A stretch of 7,445 bases of DNA from Hyphomonadaceae bacterium (lineage in GTDB: Bacteria; Pseudomonadota; Alphaproteobacteria; Caulobacterales; Hyphomonadaceae). Numbering within the stretch: position 1 is the first letter of the stretch; the number at the start of each line of letters is the position of its first letter. The notes under the pieces were generated by a model. It saw only the letters and a list, made by a program, of their open reading frames with translations, was not told the origin of the DNA and ran no database searches. Below, in pieces: positions 1 to 5,918 of the stretch. A program made the position numbers and the translations under genes. Location of the stretch: NCBI GenBank assembly GCA_030696545.1, contig JAUYSA010000517.1:1-7445 (forward strand), written 5' to 3'.

Positions 1-127
1 CGTCTCGCCGCGAAGACGCGGCGATCCACCTCCCCCAGTGCTTCGCACTGAGGGAGGCAAGAAAACGGTGCATTGCCTCCACCAGTCGAAGACTGGGGGA
101 GGTGGATCGATGCGTAGCATCGAGACG
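1..127. repeat. Compound palindromic (cloverleaf-like) intergenic repeat element
   Basis: The arms nest. An outer stem pairs 1-7 with 121-127. An 18-base perfect inverted repeat pairs 22-39 with 92-109. Inside are a hairpin at 36-50 (CAGTGC, loop TTC, GCACTG), an 8-base stem 53-60/73-80, and a hairpin at 82-96 (CCAGTC, loop GAA, GACTGG). Small hairpins also lie at the two shoulders, 6-23 (loop AAGA) and 108-122 (loop GTA), where the left and right halves differ in sequence but both keep the ability to pair. Different arms compete for the same bases, so the fold could be a cruciform or alternative hairpins. It has no coding potential. It resembles REP/MITE-like dispersed palindromes of GC-rich bacteria. 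The outer stem starts at base 1, so the element probably extends left of the window. Confidence 0.75.
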
Positions 128-142
128 GAGGGGGCGGGCTCA

Positions 143-168
143 GCCGATGGGGGCGGTCCCCCACCGGC
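143..168. repeat. GC-rich hairpin next to the palindromic element
   Basis: GCCG (143-146) pairs with CGGC (165-168), and GGGGG (149-153) pairs with CCCCC (158-162) around the loop CGGT, with a small internal loop between the two stems. No T-tract follows on either strand, so this is not a clear intrinsic terminator. It may belong to the repeat element on its left. The rest of the leader up to the permease gene (169-255) shows no gene and no convincing promoter. Confidence 0.5.
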
Positions 169-255
169 AGGTCAGGAAAAGGGCGGGGCCTTGCGCCTTT
201 GGGTTCGCGATAACATTTCTCTGGTGCTGGCGGCTCAGGGGCATAGAACGCGGAC

Positions 256-1101
256 ATGGATCAGACAGTGACGCGACCTGCCATGGATGCAGCCGGGCCG
301 GGGCTTTTGCAGCCGCGGCAGTATGGGGCGGTGAACTGGCTCGGGCTTTGGACGCTGTGCCTGCGCGAGACGCGGCGGTTCTGGAAAGTGGGGATGCAGA
401 CGCTGTTTGCGCCTGTGGTTTCATCCCTGCTGATGCTGTTCGTTTTCAAGCTGGCGTTCGGGCAGGGCTCGGCGGCGAGCGTGGGCGGGGTGTCGTTCGA
501 GACATTCCTGGCGCCGGGCGTCGTGATGATGGCGATCCTCAACAACGCTTTTGCAAATACGTCATCGTCGCTGATCATCGCGAAGGTGCAGGGCAATTCG
601 GTCGACTTTCTCATGCCGCCGCTGTCGCCGATGGAGCTGACGGTGGGGTTCCTGTCGGGCGCGGTGACGCGCGGGCTGCTGGTGGGGATCGTGACGTATG
701 CGGCCGTGTGGATCATGCAGATTACGCCGTTCCAGATCGCGAACCTGTTTGCGGTGATCTACTTCTCGGTGATCGCTTCGCTGTTCATGGGTGCGGTTGG
801 CCTGATCGGCGGGATCTGGGCAGACAAGTTCGATCACATGGCGGCGGTGCAGAACTTCATCATCATGCCGCTGACCATGCTGTCGGGCACGTTCTATCCG
901 ATCGGACGGCTGCCTGAGCCGTTCGTGACGATCAGCCATTTCAATCCGTTCTTCCAGATGATCGATGGCTTCCGCTATGGCTTCACGGGGCACGCCGAGG
1001 GCGACCTGTGGTTTGGCGGGCTGATGTCGCTGGCGATCACGCTGGCGCTGTGCGTCGTGTGCTGGCGGCTGCTGAAGACCGGGTACAAGCTGAAGGCTTA
1101 G
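256..1101 (+). CDS. ABC-2 type transporter permease (YadH/NodJ-like)
   Basis: This is the membrane subunit of an export-type ABC transporter in the inner membrane; the substrate cannot be told from sequence. The 281-residue protein has a soluble N-terminus of about 45 residues and then about six hydrophobic segments (roughly 47-68, 85-105, 129-152, 160-185, 197-215 and 252-272). The stretch with LSGTFYPI (209-216), followed by NPFFQMIDGFRYGFTG (230-245), is the conserved C-terminal signature of the ABC-2 permease family that includes YadH and NodJ. The length is typical. The start at 256 has no good Shine-Dalgarno sequence; an in-frame ATG at 283 is an alternative with none either. No ATP-binding subunit lies beside it, although these permeases are usually encoded next to their ATPase, so the partner is outside the window. 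The stop codon overlaps the first GAGTC of the array that follows. Confidence 0.9.
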   Translation: MDQTVTRPAMDAAGPGLLQPRQYGAVNWLGLWTLCLRETRRFWKVGMQTLFAPVVSSLLMLFVFKLAFGQGSAASVGGVSFETFLAPGVVMMAILNNAFANTSSSLIIAKVQGNSVDFLMPPLSPMELTVGFLSGAVTRGLLVGIVTYAAVWIMQITPFQIANLFAVIYFSVIASLFMGAVGLIGGIWADKFDHMAAVQNFIIMPLTMLSGTFYPIGRLPEPFVTISHFNPFFQMIDGFRYGFTGHAEGDLWFGGLMSLAITLALCVVCWRLLKTGYKLKA

Positions 1102-1199
1102 AGTCTTTACGAACGAGTCTGGCGGCCAAGAGTCTTGGTTGGCGAGTCTTGTCGGTTTCAGAGTCCCCAAAATCTGCGCCTTAAAAAAGTAATCGAGTC
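1101..1199. repeat. Array of six GAGTC (GANTC-type) sites
   Basis: GAGTC occurs at 1101, 1115, 1130, 1144, 1161 and 1195, always in the same orientation, with start-to-start spacings of 14, 15, 14, 17 and 34. Four of the six continue as GAGTCT. By eye I find only about eight other GANTC sites in the rest of the window, so this is a strong local cluster. GANTC is the target of the CcrM adenine methyltransferase of alphaproteobacteria. The third site sits in a 13-base palindrome (1126-1138, CCAAGA-G-TCTTGG). The array spans the permease stop codon and the region upstream of the Mrr-like gene, so it may be a regulatory region for that gene or a protein-binding iteron array. Confidence 0.65.
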
Positions 1200-1244
1200 A
1201 GCCAGAAAACCGCGTTTTGGTCGTTGTCGATTAAGCGAGCCCGC

Positions 1245-1274
1245 CAATCTCAATGCGAGGGGCATTGGAGATTG
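1245..1274 (+). promoter_or_regulatory. Hairpin hiding the Shine-Dalgarno sequence of the Mrr-like gene
   Basis: CAATCTCAATGC (1245-1256) pairs with GCATTGGAGATTG (1262-1274) around the loop GAGGG, giving 12 base pairs with a single bulged G. The right arm contains the GGAG (1267-1270) that serves the ATG at 1277, two bases past the stem. In RNA the ribosome site would be sequestered; in DNA the same symmetry could be an operator. The arms are exact apart from the bulge; the regulatory role is inferred. Confidence 0.55.
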
Positions 1275-1276
1275 AA

Positions 1277-1612
1277 ATGTCGTTACGGAACGAGTGGCTT
1301 TGGCCACAAGAGAATACGCTTGCCGACGCATTAGCTCGGTTCATCTATGACTTTGGAGGACCGTCACACAGCGTTCATTGCGCCATCACGTACGATCCCT
1401 TGGCGGATCAATTTGGGTTGCCTCCCGATCATCGATCAATCACTCGGCGCGAGTATTCCGGAACGGGACCTGAAACACCCAAGTGGCACAACAACGTGCA
1501 ATGGGCGCGCAAAAACCTAGTCAAACGAGGCCTTCTAGTCCGAAGGGCGGCTCGTGGAGTTTGGCAACTTACTGATGCCGGGGTTCGGTCGGTTCGAGTT
1601 TATGCTGGGTAG
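1277..1612 (+). CDS. Small winged-helix protein resembling the Mrr N-terminal domain
   Basis: The predicted protein has 111 residues. The ATG at 1277 is chosen because GGAG (1267-1270) lies six bases upstream; an in-frame ATG at 1253 has no ribosome site and falls inside the hairpin arm. The C-terminal half, with PKWHNNVQWARKNLVKRGLL (68-87) and RGVWQLTDAG (93-102), matches the pattern of the Mrr N-terminal winged-helix domain: a WAR helix, then L-x-K-x-GLL, then a wing ending in an RGxWxLTxxG turn. In that family the domain binds DNA and is usually fused to a PD-(D/E)xK or other nuclease. Here there is only the domain, with no nuclease motif and no nuclease gene beside it. The gene is visibly richer in A and T than its neighbours and uses codons rare in them, such as TTA, CTA and ATA-like choices, which suggests horizontal acquisition. 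It could be a remnant, a DNA-binding regulator or part of a defence module. The family assignment is from memory of the pattern. Confidence 0.65.
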   Translation: MSLRNEWLWPQENTLADALARFIYDFGGPSHSVHCAITYDPLADQFGLPPDHRSITRREYSGTGPETPKWHNNVQWARKNLVKRGLLVRRAARGVWQLTDAGVRSVRVYAG

Positions 1613-1629
1613 CGTGGCTAGATATTCCA

Positions 1630-1669
1630 TTGACACGGAAAGGGCGGGGCTTATTGCTCCGCGCTTTCC
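1630..1669 (+). promoter_or_regulatory. Candidate argD promoter overlapped by an imperfect palindrome
   Basis: A perfect -35 box TTGACA lies at 1630-1635, and a weak -10 candidate TATTGC lies at 1652-1657 after a 16-base spacer. A 14-base imperfect inverted repeat (1637-1650 and 1656-1669, loop TTATT, one mismatch and one G-T pair) covers the spacer and -10 box. That is where a repressor operator would sit, for example one responding to arginine. It could also be read as a transcript-end hairpin for the upstream small gene, but no T-tract follows. Confidence 0.4.
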
Positions 1670-1678
1670 AATTCGCCC

Positions 1679-1698
1679 CTGAAAAGAGGTTTTTTCAG
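1679..1698 (+). promoter_or_regulatory. A/T-rich hairpin in the argD leader
   Basis: CTGAAAA (1679-1685) pairs with TTTTCAG (1692-1698) around the loop GAGGTT. It lies between the candidate promoter and the argD ribosome site. It may be a weak terminator for the small upstream gene (AGCTTTTCC follows) or a leader structure. I recognise no known riboswitch here. Confidence 0.3.
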
Positions 1699-1732
1699 AG
1701 CTTTTCCACCGGCGTCATAAGGAGATGCCCCC

Positions 1733-2923
1733 ATGTCGAACGCAGTGCTTCCCGTTTACGGCCCCAGCCCGGTCGTCTTCGAGCGAGGCGAGGGCGTGCG
1801 CATGTATGACGACAAGGGGAAGCCCTACCTCGATTTCATCGCAGGCATCGCCGTCAACGCGCTGGGGCATTGCCATCCGGCGCTGGTGAAGGCGCTGGGC
1901 GAGCAGGCGAACAAGCTGTGGCATACGTCGAACATGTTCCGCGTGCCGGGGCAGGAGCGGCTGGCGCAGCGCTATGTCGATCTGACGTTTGCGGACTTTG
2001 CTTTCTTCACGAACTCGGGCGCGGAATCGATCGAGGGCTGCATCAAGATTGCGCGGCGCTATCACTGGGCGAAGGGCGCGCCGGAGCGCATCGGCATTCT
2101 CTCGTTCGAGGGATCGTTTCACGGGCGGACGCTGGGCGGGATCAGTGCAGGCGCGCAGGAGAAATATCGCGAGGGCTTTGGTCCGCGCCTGCAGGGCTTC
2201 CGGTCGATTCCGTTCGGCGATCATGATGCGCTGAAGCTGGCGATCAAGGAGCCGGACTTGGCGGCTGTGCTGATCGAGCCGGTGCAGGGCGAAGGCGGCG
2301 TGCGGGAAGTTCCCGAGCAGTGCCTGCAGGGTCTGCGCAAGCTGTGCGATGAACAAGGCGTGCTGCTGATCTATGACGAGATCCAGTGCGGCGCGGGGCG
2401 TACGGGCAAGCTGTTCCATCACCAGTGGGTGGCGGGCGCGGAGCCTGATCTGCTGGCGGCGGCCAAGGGCATTGGCGGGGGCTTTCCGATGGGGATGATC
2501 CTGTCGAGCGAGAAGGCAGCGTCTGGCATGGCCAAGGGCGTGCATGGCACGACGTTTGGCGGCGGGCCGCTGGCGATGGCTGTTGGCAGTGCGGTGCTCG
2601 ATGTTGTGACGGGCGAGGGTTTCCTGGAGCAGGTGCGCCGCGTGGCCGGCACGATGCAGCAGGGGATGGAGAGCCTGAAGGGGCGCTATCCGGAACTGGT
2701 GCTCGATATCACCGGGCGCGGGCTGCTGCGCGGGCTGAAGATGCGGGATGATCCGCTGCCGTTGCGGAGCAAGCTGAGCGATCGCGGGCTGCTGGTGGGG
2801 ACGGCGGGCAACAACACGCTGCGCCTCGCGCCGCCGCTGATCGTGACCGAGGATGATGTGCGTGAAGCGCTCGACATCATCGACCAGCAGTTCGCAACGA
2901 TGATGACGGCCGCCGGTTCGTAA
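1733..2923 (+). CDS. argD: Acetylornithine aminotransferase
   Basis: ArgD is a cytoplasmic, PLP-dependent class III aminotransferase that makes N-acetylornithine from N-acetylglutamate semialdehyde and glutamate in arginine synthesis. In several bacteria the same enzyme also serves lysine/diaminopimelate synthesis (DapC activity). The 396 residues are the usual length. NSGAES (94-99) and SFHGRT (128-133) are the cofactor phosphate and ring contacts. IYDEIQCGAGRTG (213-225) holds the Asp (D215) that pairs with the pyridine nitrogen. K245 in AAKGIGGGFPMG forms the Schiff base, HGTTFGG (271-277) completes the phosphate cup, and R364 is the expected substrate carboxylate-binding Arg. The start is well supported by AAGGAG at 1719-1724, eight bases before the ATG. 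It is first in an operon with argF. Cys219 stands where Thr is common in the family, a minor change. Confidence 0.96.
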   Translation: MSNAVLPVYGPSPVVFERGEGVRMYDDKGKPYLDFIAGIAVNALGHCHPALVKALGEQANKLWHTSNMFRVPGQERLAQRYVDLTFADFAFFTNSGAESIEGCIKIARRYHWAKGAPERIGILSFEGSFHGRTLGGISAGAQEKYREGFGPRLQGFRSIPFGDHDALKLAIKEPDLAAVLIEPVQGEGGVREVPEQCLQGLRKLCDEQGVLLIYDEIQCGAGRTGKLFHHQWVAGAEPDLLAAAKGIGGGFPMGMILSSEKAASGMAKGVHGTTFGGGPLAMAVGSAVLDVVTGEGFLEQVRRVAGTMQQGMESLKGRYPELVLDITGRGLLRGLKMRDDPLPLRSKLSDRGLLVGTAGNNTLRLAPPLIVTEDDVREALDIIDQQFATMMTAAGS

Positions 2924-2934
2924 GGGTCGAGCTG

Positions 2935-3855
2935 ATGAACCATTTTCTTGATCTCTGGCCGATCTCGTCCGGAGAGCTGAGGTCGATCCTCGACAACGCC
3001 AAGTCGCGGAAAGCGGCGCGCAAGGGCTTGCCGAAAGGCACGGCGGACAAGGATGCGCCGCTGGCCGGGCATACGCTGGCGATGATCTTCGAGAAGAACT
3101 CGACGCGGACGCGCGTGAGTTTCGACATGGCGATACGGCAGCTGGGCGGCACGTCGCTGATCCTGACGGCGACGGATTCGCAGATCAGCAGGGGCGAGAG
3201 CATCGAGGATACGGCGCGGGTGATGTCGCGCTATGTTGATGCGGTGATGATGCGCGCGAACCGCCATGCGGATGTGGAAGCGTTCGCGAAGTTTGCGTCG
3301 GTGCCGGTGATCAACGGGCTGACGGAGAAGTCGCATCCCTGCCAGATCATGGCCGACCTGCAGACGCTGGAAGAGGCGGGGCTTGTGCTCAAGGGCTCGC
3401 GGATTGCGTGGGTGGGCGATGGCAACAACATGGCCAATACGTTCATCCATGCGGCGCCGAAATTCGGGTTCTCGCTGAGCGTCGCGACGCCGGCCGGATA
3501 CGATGCCGACATGAAGGATGTTGAGCGCGCGCGCGCCGAGCAGGGGCGGATCGACCTGTTCCGCGATCCGATGCAGGCGGTGGCGGGCGCCGATGTGGTG
3601 GTCGCGGATACGTTCGTGTCGATGGGCGATCTCGACGCTGACAAGCGGCTGGCTGATCTCGGCGGTTACAAGGTGAGCGGCGAGCTGATGCGGGCGGCGA
3701 ATGGCGGGGCGAAGTTCCTGCACTGCCTGCCGGCGCATCGCGGCGAGGAAGTCGATGGCGATGTCATCGACGGCCCGCAGTCGCTGGTGTTCGACGAAGC
3801 CGAGAACCGCCTGCACGCGCAGAAGGCAATCCTGGAGTGGTGCCTGCGAGGGTAG
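2935..3855 (+). CDS. argF: Ornithine carbamoyltransferase, anabolic type
   Basis: This enzyme transfers the carbamoyl group from carbamoyl phosphate to ornithine, giving citrulline, the sixth step of arginine synthesis, in the cytoplasm. The 306-residue protein shows the family motifs in order: STRTR (56-60) for carbamoyl phosphate, HPCQ (134-137), the ornithine loop DTFVSMG (225-231), and HCLPAHRG (263-270), whose Cys264 is the active-site residue. FLDL near the N-terminus is also typical. The ATG follows the argD stop by 11 bases with only a weak ribosome site, so translation probably depends on coupling to argD. In many alphaproteobacteria the next gene is hslO (Hsp33); here a serine hydrolase takes that place. 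Cooperation with argD in one pathway favours the anabolic rather than the arginine-deiminase enzyme. Confidence 0.96.
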   Translation: MNHFLDLWPISSGELRSILDNAKSRKAARKGLPKGTADKDAPLAGHTLAMIFEKNSTRTRVSFDMAIRQLGGTSLILTATDSQISRGESIEDTARVMSRYVDAVMMRANRHADVEAFAKFASVPVINGLTEKSHPCQIMADLQTLEEAGLVLKGSRIAWVGDGNNMANTFIHAAPKFGFSLSVATPAGYDADMKDVERARAEQGRIDLFRDPMQAVAGADVVVADTFVSMGDLDADKRLADLGGYKVSGELMRAANGGAKFLHCLPAHRGEEVDGDVIDGPQSLVFDEAENRLHAQKAILEWCLRG

Positions 3856-3920
3856 GCGCTGTTGCTTGCAATCGGGGTGGGCGAGCATCACAGTTGGCGC
3901 AGGCTGGCTGGGAGTCTTTG

Positions 3921-5435
3921 ATGCGGCGTTTGCGGGTGTTGGCTGCGGCTATGCTGGTCAGCGTTGCGGGTTGTGGGTGCGCGCAGGTGGCGCCGTCTGC
4001 GCCCGTGACGATCGAGCAGGCGTTTCCGGCGATCGATGGGCATTTCCGGACGTTCCAGGCGGATGAGCATATTCCGGGGCTGGTGTGGGGCGTCGTGCGG
4101 GATGGGCGGGTGGTGCATCTGGGCGCGTCTGGCGTGCAGGATGTGGAGACGCGGGCGCCGGTGAATGCAGAGACGCTGTTTCGCATTGCCTCGATGAGCA
4201 AGGCGTTCACGGCGCTGGCGATCCTGAAGCTGCGCGATGATGGAAAGCTGTCGCTGGATGCGCTGGCCGAGACTTATGTGCCGGAGATGAAGGGGTGGGT
4301 TTATCCGACGACGGATTCGCCGCGCATACGTGTGCGTGACCTGCTGAGCCATGTTGGCGGGATGGTGACGGATGATCCGTGGGGGGATCGCCAGCAGCCG
4401 CTGTCGGAGGCGGAGTTTACCGCGATGTTGCGTGCGGGCGTGCCGTTCACGCGTGCGCCGCAGACGGCTTTTGAATATTCGAACTTTGGCTATGCGACGC
4501 TGGGCCGGATCATCACCAATGTTTCCGGGCGGCCTTACGATCAGTACATCAGCGCGGAGATCATGAAGCCGCTCGGCATGAACGCGACGACTTACGAAGT
4601 GCGCGATGTAGATCCGGCGCGGCTGGCGCGTGGCTATCGCTGGGAAAATGACGCGTGGGCGCTGGAGCCGGCCATGCCGCATGGCGTGTTTGGAGCGATG
4701 GGCGGCGTTGTCACCAGCGCGAACGACTATGCGAAGTGGGTGGCCTTTCTGCTGGATGCGTGGCCGGCGCGTGATGGCGCGGAGACGGGGCCAGTGCGGC
4801 GATCTTCCGTGCGCGAGCTGGCGCAGGGGCTGAACTTTCCGATGAATGTGGAGCGGGCGGCGCTGGATGGCGGCGCGCCGTGCCGGTATGCGAACACCTA
4901 TGGCATGGGCATGAATGCGGGGCGCGATTGCGATCTCGGATTCACGCTGGGCCATAGCGGCGGGTATCCGGGCTATGGGTCGAATGTGATGCTGCTGCCG
5001 GATCAGGGCGTTGGGCTTTTTGTGTTCGCGAGCCGGACCTACGCACCGACATCGCCGATCAACCGGAAGGCTGCGCTGGAGCTGCACAGGGCGGGCGTGC
5101 TGACTGGCCGTACGCTGGGCGTGAGTGCGCCGCTGGCGGCGGCGTATCAGGCGGCAGGGGCGATGTATCGCGCGGGCGAGATCGAGCCGGGCAGAACGAT
5201 GCTGGCGATGAACTTCCTGATGGATCGTTCGGCGGAGAACTGGAGCCGCGAGTTTGCGCGGCTCAAGGAGACGGCGGGAACCTGCAGCATCGATGCGCCG
5301 ATCAACGCGACAGGCGCGCTGACGGGCGAGTTCGTCTGGATGTGCGAGCGTGGCGCGATCGAGGGAGAGGTGCTGCTGGCGCCGACAAATCCGCCGGCGA
5401 TTCAGGCGCTGTCTTTGAGCGTTGCGGAGAAGTAG
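3921..5435 (+). CDS. Serine hydrolase, class C beta-lactamase family (PF00144-like), predicted lipoprotein
   Basis: The 504-residue protein starts at ATG 3921, with GGGAG six bases upstream. A longer frame opens within the end of argF, but its first 28 residues look non-coding. The N-terminus MRRLRVLAAAMLVSVAGC is a lipoprotein signal with lipobox VAGC, so Cys18 would be lipidated in the envelope. The serine-hydrolase triad motifs are present: SMSK (91-94, nucleophile Ser91 and Lys94), YSN (186-188) and HSGG (345-348, standing for the KTG box). This pattern fits the S12 esterase/D-aminopeptidase/beta-lactamase superfamily; true beta-lactam hydrolysis cannot be claimed. A C-terminal domain of roughly 90-100 residues follows, with unknown role. 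Four cysteines (321, 337, 455, 475) could form two disulfides, as expected for an exported protein. The 65-base gap after argF leaves operon membership open. A GAGTC overlaps the ribosome site. Confidence 0.88.
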   Translation: MRRLRVLAAAMLVSVAGCGCAQVAPSAPVTIEQAFPAIDGHFRTFQADEHIPGLVWGVVRDGRVVHLGASGVQDVETRAPVNAETLFRIASMSKAFTALAILKLRDDGKLSLDALAETYVPEMKGWVYPTTDSPRIRVRDLLSHVGGMVTDDPWGDRQQPLSEAEFTAMLRAGVPFTRAPQTAFEYSNFGYATLGRIITNVSGRPYDQYISAEIMKPLGMNATTYEVRDVDPARLARGYRWENDAWALEPAMPHGVFGAMGGVVTSANDYAKWVAFLLDAWPARDGAETGPVRRSSVRELAQGLNFPMNVERAALDGGAPCRYANTYGMGMNAGRDCDLGFTLGHSGGYPGYGSNVMLLPDQGVGLFVFASRTYAPTSPINRKAALELHRAGVLTGRTLGVSAPLAAAYQAAGAMYRAGEIEPGRTMLAMNFLMDRSAENWSREFARLKETAGTCSIDAPINATGALTGEFVWMCERGAIEGEVLLAPTNPPAIQALSLSVAEK

Positions 5436-5458
5436 GCGAGGCCTGCTGCGCACAGACT

Positions 5459-5476
5459 GCCGGGCGGGCGCCCGGC
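5459..5476. terminator. GC-rich hairpin between convergent genes
   Basis: GCCGGGC (5459-5465) pairs perfectly with GCCCGGC (5470-5476) around the loop GGGC. It sits in the 51-base gap between the stop codons of the serine hydrolase (+) and the BLUF gene (-). That is the right place for a shared bidirectional terminator. No T-tract follows on either side, so intrinsic termination is uncertain. Confidence 0.45.
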
Positions 5477-5486
5477 CGTCCGTGTG

Positions 5487-5915
5487 CTACTCGCCGCGCC
5501 CCACAATGGAGGCCGAAGAGACGAGGTCGCCCAGCAGGGACATGGTGGCGGCGCCCGAGGCGTTGAACGGGTCGAGTTCGGCGCGCTTGAAGTATTTGAG
5601 CAGGAGCGAGGGGTTGATCTTGGCGAGGTTGACCTGGCCCATCGTCCAGTTACCGAAACGGCGTTCAGTGATCTCTTCATAGGCCAGCAGGCGAACGTGT
5701 TCGTGGCGGGAGTCCCGGACGATGGCGTGGTAGAGATCGCAGACTTCGTCGCGACCGCCTTCGAGCACCTGGATGAAGACATTGCCGGAAACGCAGAGCA
5801 TTCCGGTGATGCCCCTCGCCGGATTGTTGCGGCGCGACTGGGCGAGGATTTCGTCGAGGATGGCGGAGCTGGCGTCGGCGGCGGCGCGGCTGGCGTAAAG
5901 GCAGCGGACGAGCAT
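5487..5915 (-). CDS. Short BLUF-domain blue-light photoreceptor
   Basis: BLUF proteins bind flavin (usually FAD) and sense blue light by rearranging a Tyr-Gln hydrogen-bond network. This 142-residue protein has the BLUF domain at about 1-95. The key residues Tyr7, Asn31, Gln49, Trp90 and Met92 stand at exactly the spacing of Tyr21, Asn45, Gln63, Trp104 and Met106 of AppA. Family motifs are visible: NNPARGITGML (30-40), FIQVLEGG (47-54) and RRFGNWTMG (85-93). About 50 further residues form the helical cap typical of short BLUF proteins; no enzymatic or DNA-binding output domain is present, so it must signal through a protein partner. The ATG is three bases after the folE stop, with a GAAGG ribosome site (5924-5928) inside the folE end, so the two are coupled. 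The arrangement suggests light sensing tied to pterin or folate supply (inference). Confidence 0.93.
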   Translation of the reverse strand: MLVRCLYASRAAADASSAILDEILAQSRRNNPARGITGMLCVSGNVFIQVLEGGRDEVCDLYHAIVRDSRHEHVRLLAYEEITERRFGNWTMGQVNLAKINPSLLLKYFKRAELDPFNASGAATMSLLGDLVSSASIVGRGE

Positions 5916-5918
5916 GGC

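Noticed and set aside
1..127. CRISPR array or tRNA-like gene suggested by the repeated hairpins
   Set aside because: There are no direct repeats with spacers and no tRNA conserved arm sequences; the structure is inverted-repeat only.
191..216. Possible promoter for the permease (TTGCGC and TAACAT)
   Set aside because: The spacer would be only 14 bases and the boxes are weak; not supportable as a feature.
102..917. 271-residue plus-strand frame overlapping the permease
   Set aside because: The product is Arg/Gly/Asp-rich with no membrane segments, while the overlapping frame gives a textbook ABC-2 permease.
1102..1276. Intrinsic terminator after the permease gene
   Set aside because: The palindromes at 1126-1138 and around 1202-1220 are short or interrupted and no T-tract follows them.
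2686..3891. 401-residue open frame on the minus strand across argF
   Set aside because: It is an Arg/His-rich antisense shadow; argF is complete on the other strand.
3837..3920. Longer start for the serine hydrolase, overlapping the end of argF
   Set aside because: The extra 28 residues precede the signal peptide and would destroy it; ATG 3921 has a good ribosome site and starts a classic lipoprotein signal.
3888..5453. 521-residue open frame on the minus strand across the serine hydrolase gene
   Set aside because: The translation is dominated by Arg, His and Gln with no domain; it is the antisense shadow of a high-GC gene whose plus-strand product has clear catalytic motifs.
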